Assembly (NCBI GenBank): GCA_937893205.1
Contig: CALBJU010000460.1
Span: 1-11,386 of the forward strand
DNA: 11,386 bases
From: an uncultured Bacteroidota bacterium
GTDB lineage: Bacteria > Bacteroidota > Rhodothermia > Rhodothermales > UBA10348
Direction: 5' to 3'
Shown: positions 6,437 through 11,386 of the stretch, one piece after another
Layout of the letters: each line of letters begins with the position of its first letter
Numbering within the stretch: the stretch's first letter is position 1
Notes under the pieces: generated by a model
Told to the model about the DNA's origin: nothing
Database searches by the model: none
The model's input: the letters and a program-made list of their open reading frames with translations, nothing else
Made by a program: the position numbers and the translations under genes

Positions 6437-7354
6437 CTATGAACTCGCTTGTTCGGAGGCCGCGCACAGGGTTGCAAGATTCAGACTGGACTTGTAGATA
6501 TCTGACGGTCGAGATCCTTCTTGCCTTTCATCTACGACCTGGACCATGCCCGGTCGCTGAGAACTGAAATACAGGAATCCATCTCTGTCCCGGGATGGAG
6601 CGAAATCGTCGTACGACGAATTAATAGGTCCGGGTAGCCTCTCCGATATCGACCACCCCCCTTCAACTTTACAGCTGAAGTGAAGATTGGAGCTCTCGCC
6701 CGCCGCATCGACAAATACGATCATTGAACCATCCTCCGCGATCAACGGGTTTCCAGGTTCGCGCACTCCCGGAATCAGAATCGGTTCAGGATCGAGTCGT
6801 GCGCCATTTTCCATTCGGGAAATTAGCATCTGATTGGCCCCACTGCGATTAGACTCAAATACAATTGATCCATCCAGCGTCACGGAGACGAAGGATTCGG
6901 TGCTGTCCGAATTTAGCAAGCCCGGCAATCGCATGACGGAGCCATTGGCCAGGTACAACATGTTGTCCAGCGATTCTGCCTTTGTGTCTGGATTGATTCG
7001 CCTCGAACTGAAAAATATCGATCCATCCGGTGCCACAAACGGCAGTATGTCAAAAAACTCCCCCGAAAATGGAGCCACTTCGGGGATCTTCCACTCCCCG
7101 TCCGTCCGAATGGAGCGCATGATGGCCAGGCCGGTCCGGTTCACGTTCGTGCGATTATAGTAGACCGTATCTCCCGTCACGGAAAAAGCTATCCCAAATT
7201 CGGGCCAGGTCGAATTGACATGTCCTGGAGCGAATATTTCCACCGAAATTCCGGACGACTCACTTTCGGCCGTTGAAGGCTCGCCTCCCGTACAGGCCGC
7301 CATAGCAAACGCCACTGGGAGCACCAGAATAAAATGTACCCTTCTGCTGATCAT
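6437..7354 (-). CDS. Lipoprotein with PD40 (TolB-like) beta-propeller repeats
   Basis: A 305-residue exported protein. The start MISRR, a hydrophobic stretch and AMAAC give a lipoprotein signal with Cys21 as the likely lipidated residue, although Met sits at -3 where Leu is usual. PD40-type blades are seen around residues 107-119 (PDGSIFFSSRR), 156-170 (LDGSIVFESNR), 204-215 (EDGSMIVF) and 252-269 (RDGFLYFSSQRPG). Such propellers usually bind proteins or peptides; no catalytic motif is visible. The C-terminal DIYKSSL is typical of the last PD40 blade in Bacteroidota. The gene is convergent with the response regulator (29 bp between stops) and divergent from the cyclase region, whose interrupted signal peptide starts 57 bp away at 7411. 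The family is well supported; the function is unknown. Confidence 0.83.
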   Translation of the reverse strand: MISRRVHFILVLPVAFAMAACTGGEPSTAESESSGISVEIFAPGHVNSTWPEFGIAFSVTGDTVYYNRTNVNRTGLAIMRSIRTDGEWKIPEVAPFSGEFFDILPFVAPDGSIFFSSRRINPDTKAESLDNMLYLANGSVMRLPGLLNSDSTESFVSVTLDGSIVFESNRSGANQMLISRMENGARLDPEPILIPGVREPGNPLIAEDGSMIVFVDAAGESSNLHFSCKVEGGWSISERLPGPINSSYDDFAPSRDRDGFLYFSSQRPGMVQVVDERQEGSRPSDIYKSSLNLATLCAASEQASS

Positions 7355-7410
7355 CTCAATCCGTCGGTCTTATTATCACACATTCCATGACATAACGCGA
7401 ACCTACTTCA

Positions 7411-7536
7411 ATGTCTCCATCCAGATCCACACTTGCCTCAATAATTGTCCTCACCAGCCTAGGAATGGGGTGCTAATCGGAAAATACGACTGGCGCGCTG
7501 ACTTTCGACCGCCTGAGCAACCATGAGCTGGTTGAC
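7411..7536 (+). pseudogene. Interrupted lipoprotein signal and N-terminus of the cyclase gene (TAA at 7474-7476)
   Basis: ATG 7411 is in frame with the cyclase ATG at 7537. Codons 1-21 read MSPSRSTLASIIVLT then SLGMGC, which is a basic start, a hydrophobic core and a lipobox-like Cys21. Codon 22 is TAA. The next 20 codons read SENTTGALTFDRLSNHELVD and run straight into the cyclase; ELVDMTHTVS matches the first strand of the cyclase fold, where related proteins have a (L/V)DL(S/T)H sequence. No ATG, GTG or TTG occurs between the TAA and 7537. The simplest reading is an exported lipoprotein gene broken by one nonsense codon just after the lipobox. A sequencing or assembly error is the main alternative. 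Confidence 0.65.
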
Positions 7537-8211
7537 ATGACACACACCGTCAGCATGACAGCCCCGTTCTGGGCGGGCGACTCCACTCCTTTTGTGTACG
7601 AAACAGTCGCTTCCCATCCTTCCGGAAAGGCCATTATGGGCCGGTATTCTGTCCCGGAGCACTTTGGAACGCATCTGGACGCACCCATTCACGGCGGGGA
7701 CCATCTGCCCACAGTAGATGAGTTGACCGCGGAAGATCTGTTTGGGCCGGCGGTCGTAGTTGACATCTCCGAACAGACGATACAAAATCCAGATTATCTG
7801 CTCACTGTAGAGGACCTCCAGAATTGGGAAGACATCAACGGAGAAATACCGGATGGAGCAATCGTGCTGCTGAATACAGGATGGGGATCCAAGTGGGAGG
7901 ATGTCACCGCTTACAGGAACTCAGATCAAGACGGGCGCATGCACTTTCCCGGATTTTCTGAGGAGTCGGCTCGTTTTCTCATCGAGATGCGCTCCATTCG
8001 AGGCGTTGGAATTGACAACATGAGTATCGACTACGGAATGTCGAGAGACTTTGTGGCCCACGGAATAATTAATGGCTCAGGGAAATATCACCTGGAAAAT
8101 GTTGCGAACGTGGACCTGCTTCCCGCGGTGGGCGCCTATCTGATTGTGGCGCCGATCAAATTGGAGGGAGGATCTGGCGGACAGGTTCGCATCTGGGCTG
8201 TGTTACCGTAG
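7537..8211 (+). CDS. Cyclase family protein (kynurenine formamidase-like metal hydrolase)
   Basis: This 224-residue open frame has the cyclase/KynB signature EHFGTHLDAPIHG. Residues His42, His46 and Asp48 are the expected metal ligands, and His52 completes the HxGTHxDxPxH motif. Further conserved blocks are GVGIDNMSIDYG, HLENVANVDLLP and the C-terminal IKLEGGSGGQVRIWAV. Members hydrolyse formamides, lactones or cyclic amides; KynB acts on N-formylkynurenine in tryptophan breakdown. There are no kynurenine-pathway neighbours here, so the substrate is open. The annotated ATG starts inside the conserved first beta strand, and the missing part is encoded just upstream in the same frame beyond a TAA (see 7411-7536). 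Either this short product is made by internal initiation or the gene is a recent pseudogene. The TonB-dependent receptor starts 31 bp downstream, so the two are probably co-transcribed. Confidence 0.85.
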   Translation: MTHTVSMTAPFWAGDSTPFVYETVASHPSGKAIMGRYSVPEHFGTHLDAPIHGGDHLPTVDELTAEDLFGPAVVVDISEQTIQNPDYLLTVEDLQNWEDINGEIPDGAIVLLNTGWGSKWEDVTAYRNSDQDGRMHFPGFSEESARFLIEMRSIRGVGIDNMSIDYGMSRDFVAHGIINGSGKYHLENVANVDLLPAVGAYLIVAPIKLEGGSGGQVRIWAVLP

Positions 8212-8242
8212 GGCTTTGCCAAACTCACCAAATATTACTTGC

Positions 8243-10579
8243 ATGAAGACGTTGATCATTTACAATCGTTCACTTTCATTCTTCATCGTCTTTGGGATTT
8301 TTTTCTCCTGCAGCCTTGCATCGAGCCAGGCCCAGGTTCCGGTTCAGCGGACCGGCTCAATTGAAGGACAAGTAGTGGACAGCAAGTCCGGTAGTCCACT
8401 CCCGGGTGTCCAAATATTTCTCGAAGTCAGCCGGCGAGGCGCTGTTTCGGGCGTGGATGGTCGCTATAAAATATCGAACGCCCCAGTCGGCAGGGACAAT
8501 CTGATAGCCAAGTTCGTCGGCTTCGTAACCCTGGAGCGAGAAGTATCTGTTTCATCTGATCAGGTGCTCTCGATCTCGTTGCGCCTCGTCGAAAAACCAA
8601 TTCGCCTGCAGGGAATCGTCGTGTCCGCAACACGAGAACAACAATCGATCGCGGATATCGCCGCGTCAATCGGCAGAATAGATTCAGAAACGATAGCAGA
8701 CATAAATCCGACGCATCCGTCTCAAATAATGAGTAAAATTCCAGGCGTGTGGGTGAATGTCACTGAAGGAGAGGGTCACATGACGGCCATTCGGCAGCCT
8801 CTCTCCCTCTCTCCAGTCTACCTGTTTCTTGAAAACGGCATTCCGACGCGTTCGACGGGCTTTTTCAACCCAAATGCGCTCTACGAAATAAACATTCCAC
8901 AGGCGGATGCCATTGAGATCATAAAGGGCCCCGGCACCGCACTGTATGGAAGTGATGCGATTGGAGGAGTGATCAGCGTTACATCCGGGCAGGTACCGGC
9001 GACAACAAAAGTGGGTGGCACGATCCAGGGCGGCTCATACGGATTCAGGAGAGTGCTTCTCACGGGCGGCACGACCCGCGGAATTAACGGCTTCCGCGCG
9101 GATGTCAATATCACCGATTCCAAAGGGTGGCGAGACGCGACTGAGTACTCGAGACAGAGTGTGACCATGCGTTGGGATCGTCAGCTCGGTTCGAGAACGT
9201 TTTTGAAGTCGGTGATCGCATTCTCGAATATTGACCAGGAGCCGGCTGGCGCGTCCGCTATCTCAGAAAGTGATTTTCGTGATGATGCGACGACTAATTA
9301 TACACCCGTCTCCTATCGGGAGGTGAGGTCTTATCGGCTCTCTTCTGCCTTCGAACGGTACTATCCTTCCTCTCTATTGAGCATCACGCCCTTCGCCCGA
9401 TTCAGCTCCATGGATCTGTTGCCCAATTGGGCGCTTTCGTTCGATCCGGCGCTCTGGGAGTCACAGAATTATTCCGTCGGAGTTCAGTTGAAATATCGCA
9501 AAGATTTCGAACGATTCGACTCTAGAATCGTCACCGGCGCAGACCTTGATTACAGCCCGGGAGAACGCACGGAAACGGAAATCGAACCCACTCGAGACGG
9601 CAAGATCTACACGAGTTATGCCGTTGAGGAAGCTCAGTACGATTACGATGTAACGTATCAGCAGTCCTCTCCCTTTGTTCACCTCGAAATGAGCCCTGCT
9701 CCGGGTGTTCGGATAAGTGCAGGCCTGAGAATAGATATCATCGCATATGATTATCGGAATAAGCTGACAGAGGAAGTTACCGGCACACATCGGCGCCCCG
9801 CCTCGAATACGCGTCATTATTCACACCCGAGCCCGAAACTGGGTGTCACTTTTCAGTTGACGAGCGATCTGAACGCCTTTATTTCGTATCGACACGCGTT
9901 TCGTGTCCCTTCAGAGAGACAATTATTCCGTCAGGGTCCCTCCGTCAATTCCATAGACCTCGAACCCGTAAAAGTGGATAATTTTGAAATAGGAATCCGC
10001 GGACGCGTGAGTGACGGCCTTCAGTTTGAGGCGACGGCATTCACCATGTCGAAAAAGGACGACATTGTAGCGTTCGTTTTTGAGGATGGATCGCGAGGAA
10101 GCGTCAACACCGGTGAGACCAGTCACAATGGTATCGAGCTCGGATTGATGCTGACCCCTACCAATGCTCTCACGCTTACCACTGCATATTCGTATGCTCT
10201 ACATACCTACGAGCTATGGGAAACCCAGCTCGGCGATGATCTCTCTGGCAACGAGATGGAAGTGGCTCCACGGGTGATTCTGAATGCGGAGGTATCCTAC
10301 CGATTCTCTGTCCTTGAGGGAGCTTCTATTGCAATCGAGTGGAACAGATTGGGCAGCTACTGGATGGATCCTTCAAACACGTCAAAGTATGATGGGCACG
10401 ATGTTTTCAACTTACGTGCTTCTATCAATATCACCGATAAAATCGCGATTCTGAGTCGTGTTGGGAATCTGACGGACGAACTGTACGCTGAGCGAGCGAC
10501 CTACAACCGATTCAGAGGAGACGAATTCGCGCCAGCAGCCCCCCGTACAGTCAATATTTCACTGCGGTTCGGATTGTAG
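8243..10579 (+). CDS. TonB-dependent outer-membrane receptor
   Basis: A 778-residue receptor for active uptake of a ligand across the outer membrane, powered by TonB-ExbBD. From ATG 8243 a signal peptide (MKTLIIYNRS and a hydrophobic core, cleavage near SSQA) is followed by a CarboxypepD_reg-like domain (39-113), a TonB-box-like IVVSATRE (125-132), a plug domain (about 133-249, with ADAIEIIKGPGTALYGSDAIGG typical of its end) and a beta barrel to the C-terminus (NLTDELYAERATYN, ending in SLRFGL). The frame extends back to TTG 8144 inside the cyclase gene, but that would bury the signal peptide, so it was rejected. No SusD partner follows, so this looks like a small-ligand type receptor (iron chelate, cobalamin or peptide) rather than a glycan system. 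The leader has no Shine-Dalgarno, as is common in Bacteroidota. It probably shares a transcript with the cyclase. The ligand is unknown. Confidence 0.93.
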   Translation: MKTLIIYNRSLSFFIVFGIFFSCSLASSQAQVPVQRTGSIEGQVVDSKSGSPLPGVQIFLEVSRRGAVSGVDGRYKISNAPVGRDNLIAKFVGFVTLEREVSVSSDQVLSISLRLVEKPIRLQGIVVSATREQQSIADIAASIGRIDSETIADINPTHPSQIMSKIPGVWVNVTEGEGHMTAIRQPLSLSPVYLFLENGIPTRSTGFFNPNALYEINIPQADAIEIIKGPGTALYGSDAIGGVISVTSGQVPATTKVGGTIQGGSYGFRRVLLTGGTTRGINGFRADVNITDSKGWRDATEYSRQSVTMRWDRQLGSRTFLKSVIAFSNIDQEPAGASAISESDFRDDATTNYTPVSYREVRSYRLSSAFERYYPSSLLSITPFARFSSMDLLPNWALSFDPALWESQNYSVGVQLKYRKDFERFDSRIVTGADLDYSPGERTETEIEPTRDGKIYTSYAVEEAQYDYDVTYQQSSPFVHLEMSPAPGVRISAGLRIDIIAYDYRNKLTEEVTGTHRRPASNTRHYSHPSPKLGVTFQLTSDLNAFISYRHAFRVPSERQLFRQGPSVNSIDLEPVKVDNFEIGIRGRVSDGLQFEATAFTMSKKDDIVAFVFEDGSRGSVNTGETSHNGIELGLMLTPTNALTLTTAYSYALHTYELWETQLGDDLSGNEMEVAPRVILNAEVSYRFSVLEGASIAIEWNRLGSYWMDPSNTSKYDGHDVFNLRASINITDKIAILSRVGNLTDELYAERATYNRFRGDEFAPAAPRTVNISLRFGL

Positions 10580-10706
10580 ATGGACTGATCTCCATTTCAC
10601 TTCTTCGTGGAGCTAAGGGGATTGAGCCTCGCTGCGCTCGGCTTCGGCCCGGAAGGGGCGCGCAGTAGTTCCTCATCCAGAGGACCACATCTGATTCGGG
10701 GCGGGG

Positions 10707-10734
10707 TCTGGTGCTTCATTCGTTATTCACCAGA
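10707..10734. repeat. Inverted repeat after the receptor gene, possible terminator stem
   Basis: TCTGGTG (10707-10713) and CACCAGA (10728-10734) pair perfectly around a 14-base loop. Only a short T run (GTTTTG, 10741-10746) follows, seven bases after the stem, so a standard Rho-independent terminator is doubtful. Further upstream a short UUCG-type hairpin, GGC-TTCG-GCC, lies within the GC-rich stretch 10640-10660. Confidence 0.3.
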
Positions 10735-10749
10735 ATCACCGTTTTGAGC

Positions 10750-10779
10750 CTCTAATGGTCGATTTTACGAAAATTAGAG
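10750..10779. repeat. Inverted repeat upstream of the aconitase gene
   Basis: CTCTAAT (10750-10756) and ATTAGAG (10773-10779) are exact inverse copies, with a nested TTT-ACG-AAA inside. The pair lies just upstream of the TATCTTTA element and 66 bases before the aconitase ATG, so it may be an operator controlling that gene. It could also be a weak hairpin. Confidence 0.4.
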
Positions 10780-10793
10780 TTTCACAAATTCGG

Positions 10794-10801
10794 TATCTTT
10801 A
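10794..10801 (+). promoter_or_regulatory. Possible -7 promoter element for the aconitase gene
   Basis: TATCTTTA matches TAnnTTTG except for its last base and lies 44 bases upstream of ATG 10845. No clear -33 TTG is present at normal spacing. Confidence 0.25.
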
Positions 10802-10844
10802 AGGTTCGTTCAACCGGCCTTTCGGGGTCCAACCGATAATCGTC

Positions 10845-11386
10845 ATGAGCAACGCTCCCGACAACAATAACGACCTTTTCTCAACCCGCCAGACGTTCGA
10901 TACAGGATCTGGAACAGGATATTTATACAGCCTCTCCGCCCTGCGCGATCAGGGCTATCCGGGCATCGACCGATTGCCCTTCTCAATCAAAGTTCTTCTG
11001 GAGTGCGCCCTTCGAAACTGCGATGGCTTTCTTATTGAAAAAGCCGATGTGGAGAAGCTCGCCAATTATGATCCGAAGAATCCGGCGAAAGTAGAAATTC
11101 CGTTCCTGCCTTCGCGCGTGTTGTTGCAGGACTTTACTGGCGTTCCTGCCATTGTGGACCTCGCCGCTATGCGAAGCGCGATGTCACGGCTGGGCGGCGA
11201 TCCCGATGAAATCAATCCACGCGTTCCAGTCCACCTTGTAATCGACCACTCCGTACAGGTGGACTCCTTTGGAAACGATCAGGCGCTGAGTCTGAATGCC
11301 ATCATCGAGTTTGATCGTAATGCCGAGCGATATGAATTTCTTCGATGGGGAAAACATGCCTTCGACAATTTTTCAGTGATTCCTCC
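10845..11386 (+). CDS. acnA: Aconitate hydratase, AcnA/IRP1 type, N-terminal part
   Basis: The gene runs off the right edge; 180 full codons are present out of the roughly 900 usual for the family. Aconitase interconverts citrate and isocitrate in the TCA cycle with a [4Fe-4S] cluster. Diagnostic segments are YLYSLSAL, LPFSIKVLLECALRNCDGF, the EIPFLPSRVLLQDFTGVPAI block followed by VDLAAMRSAM, and the LGGDPDEINPRVPVHLVIDH segment followed by SVQVD. These are characteristic of AcnA and IRP1, not AcnB. The cluster-binding cysteines lie beyond the window. ATG 10845 starts a normal AcnA N-terminus; the leader has no Shine-Dalgarno. It is separated from the receptor by 265 bp that hold its probable promoter and two inverted repeats. 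It is a housekeeping neighbour and only a distant superfamily relative of the AcnX genes earlier in the window. Confidence 0.93.
   Translation, partial: MSNAPDNNNDLFSTRQTFDTGSGTGYLYSLSALRDQGYPGIDRLPFSIKVLLECALRNCDGFLIEKADVEKLANYDPKNPAKVEIPFLPSRVLLQDFTGVPAIVDLAAMRSAMSRLGGDPDEINPRVPVHLVIDHSVQVDSFGNDQALSLNAIIEFDRNAERYEFLRWGKHAFDNFSVIP

Noticed and set aside
7459..7785. 108-residue minus-strand open frame over the cyclase start
   Set aside because: It is antisense to the conserved HxGTHxDxPxH region and has no motif or leader of its own.
8144..8242. Upstream extension of the TonB receptor into the cyclase gene
   Set aside because: It overlaps the conserved cyclase C-terminus and would bury the signal peptide.
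1..11386. CRISPR array, insertion sequence, integrase or phage genes
   Set aside because: No regularly spaced repeats, transposase motifs or terminal repeats were seen on either strand.

Overview
The window reads as chromosomal DNA of moderate GC from a Bacteroidota-type organism, or a close relative such as Rhodothermota or Balneolota. This is inferred from a TonB-dependent receptor with an N-terminal CarboxypepD_reg-like domain, several Sec- or lipoprotein-exported proteins, poor Shine-Dalgarno sequences at most starts, and a TAnnTTTG-type promoter element. No mobile element, rRNA, tRNA or CRISPR array was seen.

Layout. Bases 1-291 hold the C-terminal end of an ApbE-type flavin transferase (+). 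Convergent to it is a four-gene minus-strand unit, read from 5349 down to 305: a secreted amidohydrolase, a secreted M1 aminopeptidase, and the large and small subunits of an aconitase X (AcnX) enzyme. The aminopeptidase-AcnX junction is 6 bp and the two AcnX genes overlap by 13 bp. The 410-bp divergent region 5350-5759 carries a perfect 13-bp inverted repeat whose left arm abuts a TAnnTTTG element, plus a second AT-rich block with GCGTA/TACGC repeats in front of a NarL/FixJ-type response regulator (5760-6407). Next come a minus-strand PD40-repeat lipoprotein (6437-7354), a plus-strand cyclase/kynurenine-formamidase-like gene (7537-8211) and a TonB-dependent receptor (8243-10579). After a 265-bp intergenic region the window ends inside the start of an AcnA-type aconitate hydratase (10845 to the edge).

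How the genes may work together (inference). A predicted imidazolonepropionase/Xaa-Pro-dipeptidase-like amidohydrolase and an M1 aminopeptidase sit in one unit with AcnX, whose characterised bacterial members dehydrate cis-3-hydroxy-L-proline. This suggests salvage of hydroxyproline-containing peptides, perhaps fed by outer-membrane uptake. The downstream pyrroline-2-carboxylate reductase is not in the window.

The most striking observation is in the cyclase gene. The 126 bases before its first usable ATG encode, in the same frame, a lipoprotein signal peptide ending in a lipobox-like Cys, then a TAA stop, then the conserved start of the cyclase fold. The intact gene was probably a lipoprotein of about 266 codons, now interrupted by a single nonsense codon.
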